Of a stretch of 64,000 nucleotides of DNA, positions 44,234 to 54,890 are shown one piece after another (the first letter of the stretch is position 1; each line of letters starts with the position of its first letter). Below the pieces are notes generated by a model. The model was given only the letters and a program-made list of their open reading frames with translations, did no database searches and was not told the DNA's origin. The stretch lies in NCBI RefSeq assembly GCF_910592395.1, contig NC_088323.1:15735501-15799500 (forward strand). Direction: 5' to 3'. The stretch comes from Lineus longissimus. Its lineage: Eukaryota; Nemertea; Pilidiophora; Heteronemertea; Lineidae. The translations under genes were made by a program, and so were the position numbers.

Positions 44234-44670
44234 ATGAATAAAAGAAAGCATGTCAATTCTTCTTTAAAAGCAAAGAAAGGCAATCGTTTCTTCCCTCAAT
44301 GAAAGAAAGCATGTCAATTCTTCCTCAAAAGGCAAAGAAAGGCGGTAGTTTCTTCCTATAATTGAAAGAAACCATGTCAATTCTTCCTCAAAAGCAAAGA
44401 AAGGCAGTCATTTCTTCCTATAAATGAAAGAAATCATGTCATTTCTTCCTCAAAAGCAAAGAAAGGCAGTCGTTTCTTCCTATAATTGAAAGAAATCATG
44501 TCAATTCTTCCTCAAAAGCAAAGAAAGGCAGTCATTTCTTCCTATGAATGAAAGAAATCATGCCAATTCTTCCTCAAAAGCAAAGAAAGGCAGTCGTTTC
44601 TTCCTATGAATGAAAGAAATCATATCATTTCTTCCTCGAAAGCAAAGAAAGGCAGTCGGTTCTTCCTATA
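44234..44670 (+). repeat. Minisatellite, 62-63-bp unit, 7 copies
   Basis: Units start ATGAAAGAAATCATGTC and contain 'aattcttcctcaaaagcaaa' and 'gaaaggcagtcgtttcttcc'. Unit starts lie near 44234, 44299, 44361, 44424, 44486, 44549 and 44610. Purine-rich GAAAG and TTTCTTCC words alternate, so each unit is partly self-complementary. Confidence 0.95.
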
Positions 44671-45035
44671 CAGGGCCGAAAATGAGGTTTCTTGCTCATG
44701 AGCTAAGAAATGGAGCTCACGTACACGTACTACTTCAATGGCGGCCCATTTAAGCAGAGACGGCAGGGCCGCCTGGTCACACTTCTATCGCTGCGCCGGA
44801 TTATGACTTATATCCAGCCTGGTTCACATATGGTAGTATGTGATGACGGCGTTCAGCTGCTGCCCCGGGAAATTTATGGCGATGACGCTACCGTGTCACG
44901 GCGCAGGCTGATCAGCGTAGCATTCTTTACGGTGATGCGACTAACTTAAAGGGTCATGGTACAGAGTGGGGGAGACTTTCACAGCAGGTAGAGCGGAGAT
45001 CATCCTTCTCGTTCGAGAGAAGGCCGCATATCTGG
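44671..45035. other. No gene recognised; 79-codon ORF of unknown status
   Basis: 44710-44949 is an ATG-initiated frame ('YFNGGPFKQRRQGRLVTLLS') directly after the minisatellite. No domain, partner exon or homologue in the window. Confidence 0.3.
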
Positions 45036-45145
45036 CATGGTATAGTGTTTTTCGTACCGTTCTGGCTAAAAGTAGAATAGGTACTGAGTTGAACTCTGGA
45101 ATGTGACCTGTCACATTTACCAAAAGATAGTGGTGTTGCACAACA
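45036..45145 (+). repeat. Dispersed repeat shared with 27147-27262
   Basis: 'ggcatggtatagtgtttttc', 'ccgttctgg', 'gaatgtgacc' and 'agatagtggtgttgcacaaca' match in order. Confidence 0.65.
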
Positions 45146-45658
45146 CTTGATTATCCTATATTATATTAGCGTTGGCCCAACCGATGCTGAAGAAACAGAG
45201 TATAGCAAGTCTAGCCGTGTAACATTACTATTTGTGATCGCAGTGTACAGTTTAGTGACAAGAGGTCGGCCAAGTACCTTTGGTAAGATCTTTCTGTAAA
45301 ACAATCTAACGCGGAAGAATTGATTGGGAGGACGGTATGTATTTCATATCTCATACATACAAATTTGTCGACGGATTAGGTTTCTTAGATTTCCGGTTAC
45401 AGACATCGAGAACCCGTGATTTTAGAGATGTGGGCGGAAGAGGACCATCGTGTGTGGGGTTAAGAGTTGGTTTGGAGGACGGACGGGTACTCGCCTGAGC
45501 TGCTTAGACATGCAGTTCTACCTCAATCATTTCACAATGAACCGAACTTAACTGAAAGAATGACCTTAAACAAATCCATTAATCTTCATATAGGACCGTG
45601 TTCTTGTTTTGCCAAAGTTGACGAAAATTCATAGAGAAGGAGAAGAAAAAATATTGAA
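45146..45658. other. No gene recognised
   Basis: Intergenic sequence leading into the retrotransposon fragment. Confidence 0.4.
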
Positions 45659-46590
45659 AGACATGATGCCCGTATCGAGTTCAAGGTGGTAACTCTAGTC
45701 TACAAGGCGGTAAATGGTATTGCCCCTGATTACCTGCAGGATCGTTTGCAGTTATACACCCCATCGAGGTCACTTCGATCATCTGACAAGAACCTCCTAT
45801 CTGTGCCGCGTTCAAAGACTACATCATTTGATGGGCGTGCCTTCAGTTTTCTGGCTCCCCAACTGTGGAACTCTCTAAGCTGTAATCTACGGGATACTCA
45901 GTCACTCCTTGCTTTCAGGAACACTCTAAAGTAGTAAGGCTTGTGCACGCATTGGTTGTCTCCCGACTAGACACTAACAATGCCATACTCTATGGTCTAC
46001 CAGATAAGACCCTGGCTCCTTTGCAACGTGTGCTAAATTCCGCTGCTAGGCTTGTTTGTCGCCGCAGGAAATTTGACAGCATCACCCCACTGCTCCGCGA
46101 GCTCCATTGGCTTCCTGTCAAGGCAAGAGTCGTTTACAAAATTCTGACTCTTGTACACAAGACAGTAGTGAGCAGTGGGGGTCCGATGTACCTGTCAGAT
46201 TTGCTGGTGGCGACAAGCGGCTGTACGAGGTCCACCACGTTCAAGGCGCTTAAAATCAAAAGAAGTAAGTCCAGGTATGGTGACCGCAGCTTCTCATGCT
46301 GTGGCCCATACCTGTGGAACAAACTTCCTGTTTCCGTCAGGGCTCTACCAGAAACATCATTTAAGAGGCAACTCAAAAACACCTTGTTTGAGGACTATTT
46401 AGGGGGGGTGGCGCCTTGAGCGTGGTGGACCACGGAAAGGCGCCCTATATAAGTTTTTCAATTCATTCATTCATTCAAGACCGTCCTATTTCAGAAGTAC
46501 TTTGCTCGCTAGGGGCGCACTCGAACAGTTTAATTGCTGGATTTGAGCGCCTTACAAGTTTTTATTGTATTGTATTGTATTGTATGATGG
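45659..46590 (+). mobile_element. CR1/L2-type retrotransposon 3' end, split by a nested insertion
   Basis: The frame before 45934 carries the post-RT domain: 'RIEFKVVTLVYKAVNG', 'IAPDYLQDRL', 'SLRSSDKNLLSVPRSKTTSF', 'FSFLAPQLWNSL' and 'SLLAFRNTLK'. It breaks at the AAG at 45929-45931. After the nested element, the expected continuation resumes at the AAG at 46477-46479 in a compatible frame and ends with a stop near 46510. The 3' UTR ('gagcgccttacaagttttta') and TTGTA microsatellite tail at 46563-46585 close the element. No RT motif remains; it is a 5'-truncated dead copy. Confidence 0.85.
45932..46479 (+). mobile_element. Second CR1/L2-type retrotransposon 3' end, inserted in the first
   Basis: The frame from about 45940 to the TGA at 46417 encodes the end of RT ('SRLDTNNAILYGLP', 'LQRVLNSAARLV') and the following domain ('LHWLPVKARVVYKILTLVHK', 'YGDRSFSCCGPYLWNKLP', 'SFKRQLKNTLFE'). 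The 3' end is 'cgccctatataagttttt' plus a TTCA microsatellite. AAG flanks both sides (45929-45931, 46477-46479), a minimal target-site duplication. It is a different subfamily from its host by tail and sequence. Confidence 0.85.
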
Positions 46591-47585
46591 ATTCTGATAG
46601 ATTATGAGAAGAGAGAATGCACTGTTAGCTGGCCTATTCTATAACAATTTGTAACATACTGCGAGTCACCAGGAGAGTACACAAAAGATTGCGACCTCAG
46701 TGTAAACAACTACATTCTAAAAAGAGAGACGATTCTGGTTTTTTGGTCGGGAAGCCTTCGAACTTCAAAGAAAATGTGACGAGTAGTCTATCGTGGCTGT
46801 TAGGCGATTTTGCGGAATCTGCCCAGACCCAGTATGAAAATATCGATGTTAGCTATATGATAAATTTAAAACAGTCTGAGCATATCGATGTGATATGATA
46901 AATATTTGTAATAATTCGCCACGTTTTATCTTCTCCCCAATACGGCGATTGAAAAAAACGGTTGGAGAAAAAAAATGAAAAGACACAATTTCATGCATGA
47001 TGGGGCTTGGCTGAATGGTGGTTGAATATCGCGGTTTACAATTTCAATCTATGGAATATTACTTTACAAATATCTATCACATATCTAATATAGATATTCT
47101 CATGGTGTTTTTTAGGCTGTTTCCGCAGTTTTCCTTGCTAAATCGCCAAGGTCCAAGTTCGTGCTCCAGAGCCTAAAACGCGGACAAAATATTATGAATA
47201 GACCCCAGCCTTTAAATGAAATTTAGTAAAAAAGTGAAAAATAATAGACTTTAGACTGTGTGTCAGTAGAAAAACGTCTTATCATCAAATCCTTTCATTG
47301 TCTCTCTCCCATCTGGCAAATTCAGCATAAAAACTAGACAAGCGAAGAAGAACACAAAATAGCGAAAAGCAATTATTTCCGAAGGCGTGATGGGTTTGAC
47401 CGAACGGTTCAAGACGTCAACTTTTTATCCGATAATGTAAAAATTGCTTCGCTATTTGTTTATATCGCCGCTCATCTTTGATGTGACTTATGCATGTCTC
47501 GTTGGCAGAATGTTTCATCCGCATGAAAATAACAAAATCTCTTCTCAACATATCACAACGACACTGAGTCTTCGGAGTAGTGCAA
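46591..47585. other. No gene recognised
   Basis: AT-rich intergenic DNA. The ORFs at 46689-46898 and 47417-47632 have no recognisable features. Confidence 0.4.
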
Positions 47586-47650
47586 TAGCAACATCGGCGC
47601 CTGTCACTTCTGAGGTACTGGTTCGATTCCAATCATGCAGGTCCATCACC
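47575..47650 (+). pseudogene. Possible tRNA-derived sequence
   Basis: A perfect B-box GGTTCGATTCC at about 47619-47629 is preceded at tRNA-like distance by an A-box-like 'TAGTGCAATAGC'. The arms do not fold convincingly, so this is at most a SINE head or tRNA relic. Confidence 0.3.
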
Positions 47651-47659
47651 ATTGAGCAG

Positions 47660-48385
47660 CTGTACACTCGGTGATTTTTTAAGATACAAAAAAGCAAGGC
47701 GTAGCAGCGCGGATGGGAAAACCTCCTGAAATCCTCTAGCTGTCTCTCGGTGCGAAACTCCTCGCGTGATTGGTCGTTACGGGCTTGAGGCGCGACCTTT
47801 ACAAATGTTGCTTTGTTTCCAATCATTGTGATCCCTGAGGATATGCGACGTTGATGAACCAAGATTGATAGGGTCAACCTTCAATCACAGCGAGGCGCTG
47901 AGATGATTGTTACCCCGTCTCTAAATAACATGGGCATCAATCAATACTTGTTTATGAAGTGAAGTGTTTTGAAGGCACAAGAAATCTTGGTGTTTTTACA
48001 TGCGGCTGTTCGGAGGAATGGGGTGTTTTTCAGGCGGTGGTTAGCTCAATTTCTTATCACGGCTGACAAATGAGATGACTGTTACCCGTCTCTAAATGTG
48101 GCTTGGTCGAAACTACGGATAGCATTCGTATAAGATTCGTAGTTACTGTATCTTATTCCATTTTGTATGCATGTATACAATCTTTAAAGTATTATCGTTA
48201 AGTAATTCATTAAATGTTTGGGTTACTCTTCCTCGCTGTTTTTTACTGCGACGTTTCTGCCAGTTTTTTCTGGCCGTTGTGTATAGTCAAAGGTGTCCGA
48301 GCACGGGTCATTGATGGGCCCATTGATGGGTCTATGATGATTATCACCAACCACGTTTTACACACGGATCCCATCTAGATTCTAT
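47660..48385. other. No gene recognised
   Basis: A 110-codon minus ORF (47545-47877) overlaps the tRNA-like sequence and has no domain. Otherwise unremarkable. Confidence 0.4.
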
Positions 48386-48636
48386 GATGGCCCGTGAGAG
48401 ATCCGCTGATGGCCTAGGAGAGATCCGCTGATGGCCCAGGAGAGATCCGCTGATGGCCTAGGAGAGATCCGCTGATGGCCTAGGAGAGATCCGCTGATGG
48501 CCCAGGAGAGATCCGCTGATGGCCCAGGAGAGATCCGCTGATGGCCTAGGAGAGATCCGCTGATGGCCTAGGAGAGATCCGCTGATGGCCTAGGAGAGAT
48601 CCGCTGATGGCCCAGGAGAGATCCGCTGATGGCCCT
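48386..48636 (+). repeat. 22-bp minisatellite (GATGGCCYAGGAGAGATCCGCT), ~11.5 units
   Basis: Units differ almost only at one site, GGCCTAGG or GGCCCAGG. The order of the two types along the array is mixed. Flanks on both sides contain further 'gatgggcccattgatggg' words, so the array seems to have grown from a locally repetitive seed. Confidence 0.95.
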
Positions 48637-48916
48637 TGGACTCTTCATTGATTGGAGTTCCATCATGGGTCCACTGACGTTGGGTCCCATACAAATGAAC
48701 GTATGCAGCAAAGTACAAACCCATTTATTAAGTGGTATTTAGAATTCTGGAAAATAACTATAATTCTAAAATGAATTCTTTCATGACACGTCAAAAGAAT
48801 TATGATGGATTCCATCCATGATCAATGATGGGCCCATGGTAGATACGACCATGGTATCCACAAACCGTTTGAAGGCGGCGTCATATTTTGGTTTTTCTTT
48901 TTGTGTGCAGAATTTG
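48637..48916. other. No gene recognised
   Basis: Spacer with more GATGGGCCCAT words. Confidence 0.4.
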
Positions 48917-49369
48917 TCATAGTATTTCGCCCATTTTACGCGTTATGTCTGTGAAACTATAGAAGGTTGTCCCGTCAAAGCACATCGGTGGCGGTAGTTT
49001 ATTTGGGGTCCGACGGCTGCCTTTGAGCAGTTTCCAGAACTTAGTTTGATCAATTTCTGCGCTTTTACCGAGTTCCCGGTAGAACTCTTGTTGTAGCGTT
49101 GCATTTTGCCGGCAAAGCTCCGCGCGAAAAGCTTTTTTCATCTCTTTATGATGTCTCTAGACAGCAGTATCCGAGTCCCTGGGCTTACCCGCTGCTGTCC
49201 AGGCTAGTCGGGCGTCGCGCATTCTCTGGTGAAGTGGCTTGAACGTTTCCTTCCAGTTAGGACGGATATTCTTCCGAAACACACATTCAGGTATAGTTCG
49301 CGCGGATGCCACTAACATAGCGCTGACGACTAACTGATACGCATTGTATTGATGGCCCTGTCTCTTCAT
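48917..49369 (-). pseudogene. Non-LTR retrotransposon ORF fragment (endonuclease-RT linker)
   Basis: One minus-strand frame, interrupted by a single TAG (at 49157-49159), encodes the linker typical of LINE ORF2 between endonuclease and RT: 'IPECVFRKNIRPNWKETFKP', 'RMRDARLAWTAAGKPRD', then 'LGKSAEIDQTKFWKLLKGSR' and 'FYSFTDITRKMGE'. Neither the endonuclease nor the RT catalytic core is present. Its upstream end coincides with the left edge of the family B segmental duplication near 49354. Confidence 0.8.
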
Positions 49370-52042
49370 TGTGTGTGTAACATGGAGTGTTCGTACCGCA
49401 GGAATTCCAAGCCCCGTCTCATCTCACCTGTGACTAAGTTGGTATTGCTACAACGGAATATCAGAACGACAAACATGTTTAGCGTGAGGTATTGAATGAA
49501 TTGCTTTACAAAACTTATCGATTTCCGGTCTACGTAATTTGAGAATCTGCCGCTGCAACTGCATCCAGCAACACTTACCTTTTTGGCTCACCGTAGAAGA
49601 GTCTATACGACACCTTATCGTCCGTCATCCGTCGTCCGTCGTCGTCTGTATCCCGTTTCAAAAACAGTTGCTGGTTTCTTAACCGCTAGAGCTATGAACA
49701 TGACACTTTGTAAACATGACTCCCCAGGTCAGGTGAGCTCTGGCAGTGAATGAATGGTCAGATTTTATTCTTAACTTCGCCACCAGGGGGTCCAGAAGTG
49801 GAAACCTAAAAAGTGTGATATCTCTCTATTATGAGTTACTCGTTTTTGATAAAATGTTTATGGAAGGTTGTCCTAGCAAGGATACATCACAAATCGTACG
49901 GGATTTTGATTTGACCAAATTTTCAAGGTCACAGATGTCAAAAGGCGTAAATTGGCTGTTCAAGTGTAACTATGGGCATATGGGCATATGTTTTTCCGCT
50001 AAATTGCCCCGACCACCTCGTGCCTAAACACACAATCTTACCTTTTGGCGACTACTACTGTTATCTATATATGGCGGGTGTTGAATATCTTAACTAATAT
50101 ACAAGAATCTGGTAACAAATGCATATACTAGTACATGTATTCACGAAACTTAAACAGATCTTAACTAAGAAAAAAAACTCGCTGGTTTACTACTAAGTAA
50201 AATTGTGGTCGTTCGGTTTCAGAGAGGTCCCATTAATATGCATGTAAGGCTTAGCCTTGACCAGATTGAATTTCAGGAGAAAAATTTCATCAAGAAGAAC
50301 TTTTCACTCGAAATGCCACCCATGCTACGTGCTGACATGACTGTAGTGAAGAGAATTCCTGAGGATAGGAAAGCTGCTCAAGGGAGCAATCTATGTACAA
50401 TGATGCCCGAAAACAGAGGGCAGTGATTTTTGTAATTTCTTGGTTCCGGACAACGGCGGTTTTGCATTTCTCGGTAGATCCACGGTCAAGCACGGTGAAA
50501 ACTCGGTATACTCTTGTCAAGAATGGCCATTTCTTGGTTAGAGGGTGTCTACTATATTGTGTGTTACATATCTAGTAACATCATCCAAAGCCGCCTTGTT
50601 TTCATTATCTTCCAGAAATGATGGAACATCTGCTTACGGATTCCATTAATTTCCCTACTTGGAACTTGACCTTCTTCAAGCCAGGTCTGTAGTCTTGTGG
50701 TAACATGGTCGGGAACTTACTAAAGTAGTTCCTTCCGGCAATTTTTTGTTTTGATAGGCAAGAGAACGGAGATAGGCGAGAGAACTCTCCCTGTACCTCT
50801 TATAGTCTTAAGTAAGCAGGAACTCACCTGCTTCGCAATAGCCGGTGTAGGAATGGAAAATGTCCCCCTGGAAAAGGTGTCCAGACTATCGTGGGCTGGC
50901 CGATTATGATATGTCGTATATCATGGTTCTGTAGAGGCCATTACCGTCACTAGCTTAGAAATTAAGGCACCTAATTAAAGAACCAATTGTTCGGCGGACA
51001 TTCGTTTCTATACAGGACTTTTCAAACCATGTGATATTGAACACAGAGTGTTTCGGAGTTTGGTGAACACGCAACCATGGCACTCGCCTTGTAAATAACC
51101 CGACCAATAATCATGGGTGCCCCAGGGGTCTGTTGTCGTTATCATTACTGTAACCAGGACCATCAATAGGTTCTGCTGACATCAGGAATCAGGTGAGCAA
51201 AAGTCTATTACTCTTGTTTGAAGTGCACGGAGGGCAACTATTTAGGTGAGCATGACATTTTGTGAAATGTTTTTTAAGAATGCCCCAACTAGTATCGGAA
51301 TCATATCACGTGATGTGGGCTTTCAATAGTACTGTCATGTGATCACAGTTCTTTTGGCGTTTGCTTGGATGAGATATCACATTGTAAGCGCGTCTTCAAT
51401 CACACGATGTTGTGGAATGTTGCATCTTGAGTCTATTGTCTCAATCAGTAATCTCGTCCAGCCTTTCTTTACGGTCTCCGCCCCTAAACCGACCCAAAAC
51501 AATGTTTTAAGTCAAATGTACGAATCAAAATACACGCTTAGCTCCTTATAGGTTAACCATTACAATTTCTGGGGCCCCATTGACGGGATCGGACCATAAT
51601 GTTCCCTTCCGAGTATATCAATTGGCCTTGTAACAATCTGAAGGCCCCCCCCCCCCCACACACACAAGTAGTCCAACCAGTGTCGCACCGCGAATGATCA
51701 AACGCACATCCGATTGGTCTCTACCAGTCGACACTGACGCAACTATTTAGGTGTGTATGATCATGACATTTTGTTAAATTGGCTCTTTTTCAGAGCTCAT
51801 TATTGATCTCAAAGGATGCTGTGCAGCTTGTCACAGAGCTGTAAAGGTGCGTTCAAAAGAGGGCGGGATATCTTCAGTTATATTCTTTCGAATTCGATGA
51901 ATTTTTCTTTCCACATAATTCAGACAATTCTCTCCAAATTTCTGAAAAGAATTTGTGGAGATTGTACAAATTATAAAAGAGACAATTAGGATCCAAGTGA
52001 TTATGAAATTTGCGGTGAAATACAGATTCTCTCCTATGGCAG
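49354..52042. repeat. Segmental duplication, left copy (partner 61318-64000)
   Basis: From GGCCCTGTCTCTTCATTG onward this block matches 61318-64000 base for base with rare substitutions and small indels (offset about 11,958). It contains the 5' module of a family B unit, a GTCCGTC tract, the dispersed repeat at 49600-50030, the 2700-like repeat at 50848 and a poly-C run. ORFs inside it (for example 49746-50027, starting at GTG) are shared only because the DNA is duplicated. Confidence 0.92.
49600..50030 (+). repeat. Dispersed non-coding repeat with GTCCGTC microsatellite
   Basis: A 'cgtccgtcatccgtcgtccg' tract is followed by 'gctagagctatgaacatgac', 'actttgtaaacatgactccc' and 'ttcaaggtcacag'. 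This looks like the body of a common invertebrate dispersed element. The second copy is at 61572-61985. The open frame over it (93 codons, GTG start) is not called a gene. Confidence 0.5.
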
Positions 52043-52083
52043 CTGGCTGTCTAAGAATATCTAAGAAGTTTCCTATCTCGTAT

Positions 52084-52704
52084 CGGAATCATATCATGTG
52101 AGTGAGTGTGGTGTCACTGGTATTGCCATGTGTTCAAAGTATCCTTCGGCAATTGCTTGAATCAAATATCACATGGCAAGCACGTCTTTACACGATGTTG
52201 TGGAATTTGGCATCTTGAAGCAGGAATTGCACCCGTCAGGCGACTTTTTAAGCCGAACCTCGCGGGCAAAATCCAAAAGCGGTCTGGTGACAACATTTGT
52301 GATCAGAGTAAACCGCTCTCATGCGTAATGTGTGATCTTCACAAACAAATTACAACAAGAATAGCTGCACCTAGTCTATAGTCTTAATCCGGCAATAATA
52401 TTATCCGGTACCCTCGATCTACTACAGTGATCACTAAAACAGGCCAATTCTTTCTTTACAGTCGATCACCGCAAAACATTGTTTTCAGTCAAACGTTCGA
52501 GAGTAAACTTGGCTTATACAACGATACCGGTGTAGAAGTCAATGTCACCCGGGTAAAGTAACGGTTCCAAATTTGTATTCTAACGGATTAAGGTATGATT
52601 TCCTCTTTCAAAATATCATCCACCACCTGATATAACAATTGATTAGACGATTCAGCAAATATCTATCCTCCTCCCTGATGTCGAATGTTAAAATCACCGA
52701 CTGG
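52084..52704 (-). other. 3' flank module of family B receptor 1
   Basis: Colinear with 55902-56540 (offset about 3818). It starts with GGAATCATATCATGTGA, which has a diverged paralogue at 51298 (GGAATCATATCACGTGA), so each full unit carries two related 3' modules. No gene is seen; it should include the receptor's 3' UTR. Confidence 0.6.
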
Positions 52705-53856
52705 TTAACTTAATGAGTTACCTGATGCACTTCTCAGCCGGAACAGCTCAATTAGTCCTTTCCTAAAACGGTTGCCTGTTGCGCAGTAAATGAAGAAATT
52801 AACGAAGCTGTTGAAATAGGTCAAAAATCGGGAAATGTAGTATAAGGGATTTATCCAAGCGTAATCAATACTGACAGATGTTAACACGTTTAAACTACTA
52901 GCCATGTCATTCACAGCCTTTGGTATCTCTAGTAAAAGGAATACTATCACGACCACCAGCACCCGTATTGTGGCTGTATTTGCTCCTCTTCGTCGGCTGT
53001 CTAAACCTCTCGTCGCCATGTCAGTCTTTCTCCTCGAGGCCTTGAGAGATTTCAACACATTATAAGTGGTGAATATCAAAATGATCATTGGCAATAAAGA
53101 AACGACCAAAAATGCAAGGCTTCGATAATAAAAAATATTGTAAAACGGATGGTAATAGAGTTCAGAACGCGTCCATTTAGGCCTCGTCCTGCCAACGCAA
53201 GGATCGTAGTAGTACTTGAGCGAGTAGGAAAACCGCAGTGGAATGACGTATGCCAATGAGCAGCTTAACACACATCCAACTGTGATATAAGCGTTTCGAT
53301 TTGTGCAGATCGAGGCTGCCTTTAACGGTCTGCAGACAGCTATAAACCGCTCGATTGCAACGCAGACCGTGAGGTAGTTGGATGTCGACTTGGCAAACAA
53401 CATCAACATCCGAATATATGGGTACAATGTGTTATAGTATTCCCAATATGTGTTCATTAATACCACATAATAATGCAATCGCTCCATGGTACTGCGTAGC
53501 TCAGTTAGCACTACAAGGCAATCAGCAACAGCCAATGCTCTGAGGAAAATAGATGTTGATGTTAATGGCCGCTCACGACCGATAACGATAAAAGCCAGAC
53601 AATTCCCAACAACACCCAGAGGTGTGAAGGTCAGCATCAAAGGCACGTGGAGGATAAACCTAAGATAGCGCCTCCAACTTGAAAATGATTTCGGTCTGTA
53701 GCGAGAAAGGCATTTCACAACGCCCTGAATGGTTGTGGTAAGAGAAGACGTAACCTCCATTGCCTCGGTGACATTCATTGTAAGTGGCAGAGACACCACT
53801 GACATGGTGACATTCATTTGAAGCGGCAGAGACACCATTGACTCTGTAAAATTCAT
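52705..53856 (-). CDS. Class A GPCR, FMRFamide-receptor-like, family B member 1
   Basis: A 383-residue single coding exon from the ATG at 53856-53854. The frame is open 39 codons further to an ATG at 53973, but that extension has a TAA in both sister genes, so the inner start is preferred. The ectodomain holds three 13-residue 'MN(F/V)T' units with sequons at N2, N15 and N28. TM1 has N85 (1.50) and TM2 'ALAVAD' has D112 (2.50). TM3 ends 'AIERFIAVCRPLKA' (R170, 3.50). TM5 has LLPM and TM7 has N353-FFI-Y357. Cys 3.25 is absent (Tyr), although ECL2 keeps a Cys ('DPCVGR'). TM3 and TM7 wording resembles FMRFamide-type peptide receptors. The tail has six extra residues ('SGNSLS') relative to the sisters. 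Confidence 0.93.
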   Translation of the reverse strand: MNFTESMVSLPLQMNVTMSVVSLPLTMNVTEAMEVTSSLTTTIQGVVKCLSRYRPKSFSSWRRYLRFILHVPLMLTFTPLGVVGNCLAFIVIGRERPLTSTSIFLRALAVADCLVVLTELRSTMERLHYYVVLMNTYWEYYNTLYPYIRMLMLFAKSTSNYLTVCVAIERFIAVCRPLKAASICTNRNAYITVGCVLSCSLAYVIPLRFSYSLKYYYDPCVGRTRPKWTRSELYYHPFYNIFYYRSLAFLVVSLLPMIILIFTTYNVLKSLKASRRKTDMATRGLDSRRRGANTATIRVLVVVIVFLLLEIPKAVNDMASSLNVLTSVSIDYAWINPLYYISRFLTYFNSFVNFFIYCATGNRFRKGLIELFRLRSASGNSLS

Positions 53857-54130
53857 TTTATCGGCGGGGTCCTTTGAAATGCATAGAGATAAGATCGCCG
53901 ACACTTGGGGCTCGATTCCTCGAAGTCGTTTCTGAGACAAGACGTACCACCATGGATAGGAGAAATCTGACATATCATTTTAACGCAAGTATGTTTTTAC
54001 ACTCCATATCACAATTCACATCTCTTAAATCGCGCTAGCTACCCAGTGCGTCGTTCGCGCGTAAGTTGCTTGTAAATATACGCGAAACGTAGAGAGATAA
54101 GCGGGTCACTTGTGCGTGAATGGCGTGCAA
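53857..54130 (-). promoter_or_regulatory. 5' flank of family B receptor 1 with acceptor-like sites and GCGTCA-type words
   Basis: On the minus strand, acceptor-like pyrimidine tracts ending CAG or AAG ('CGTCTTGTCTCAG', 'TATGCATTTCAAAG') precede the coding exon. Further upstream (54040-54120) there is a CpG-rich cluster with words such as TGCGTC and CGCGCG. The layout is repeated upstream of members 2 and 3. Confidence 0.4.
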
Positions 54131-54349
54131 CTACTGCGTACGTTGTGCGTCACTATCGCGAAGCAGGATGGATGTCATTGGTGACTTGGATGTAACCATC
54201 AGTACGAAATCTAAATGGTTTTAATATTTCCAACCTTGGTATCCGAGGGTGTTGTTTACCTGTGCTGCGAATTGGCGGAATCGGGTCGAAACATCTCTTG
54301 CTCTCAAACGTAACCAATCCTCTGTATTTTTCCCTTGTCATTAAATTCA

Positions 54350-54890
54350 ATCGGTTACTCACCAGATAAGTCCAGGATATTACATCCAAATTTTAGATTA
54401 GCAGCTGCAACGACGACGTTAGTATACTGTTCGGGTCAATGGATCATTTAATTAAAACCTACCCGAAATATAATATCACCCTATAACGTTTAGATTGCTT
54501 CACTTTTACACATATTTAACCGAAGAACTCACTAAAATTCAATCGGTTACTCACCAGATACAGTTCAGGATATTACATCCACATTTTAGATTGACAGCTG
54601 CACCAATGGTGAAAGCACGTGGTGGAACGTTTTCAAATTGACTGCAAGCTGCTCTTATCAAAGGCTCTGTCTCTTCATTGTGTGTGTAACATGGAGTGTT
54701 CGTACCACAGGAATTCCAAGCCCCGTCTCATCTCACCTGCGACTAAGTTGGTATTGCTACAATGGATTATCAGAACGACAAAAACACATTTGGTGTTCCT
54801 TTTAAAATAGTTATCGATTTCCAGTCTCCCTAATTTGATAATCTGCCACTGAAACTGCATCCAGCAACACTTATCCTTTTTTAGGAAACT
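54350..54890 (-). other. Putative 5' UTR exons/splice donors of family B receptor 1
   Basis: Minus-strand donor-like sites occur at 54362/54363 (CTG|GTGAGTAACC), 54554/54555 (CTG|GTGAGTAACC) and 54736/54737 (CAG|GTGAGATG). All recur at the corresponding places upstream of members 2 and 3. A fourth site near 54870 reads AAAAGG-ATAAGTG here, whereas members 2 and 3 have AAG|GTAAGTG, so this donor appears lost. A spliced 5' UTR is inferred. Confidence 0.45.

Noticed and set aside
48386-48636. Regular repeat that might suggest a CRISPR array
   Set aside because: Units are contiguous without unique spacers and the genome is eukaryotic; it is a minisatellite.
49746-50027. 93-codon ORF conserved at 61703-61984
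   Set aside because: Shared only because the whole block was recently duplicated. It starts at GTG and lies in a dispersed non-coding repeat; one of the few differences is non-synonymous.
50205-50426. 73-codon ORF with a longer copy at 62076-62384
   Set aside because: Same duplicated block. Two differences between copies both change amino acids, so there is no sign of coding constraint, and no domain is recognised.
53857-53973. Longer N-terminus for receptor B1 from the ATG at 53973
   Set aside because: The corresponding frame has TAA in both sister genes, and the shared MNFT/MNVT start is present in all three.
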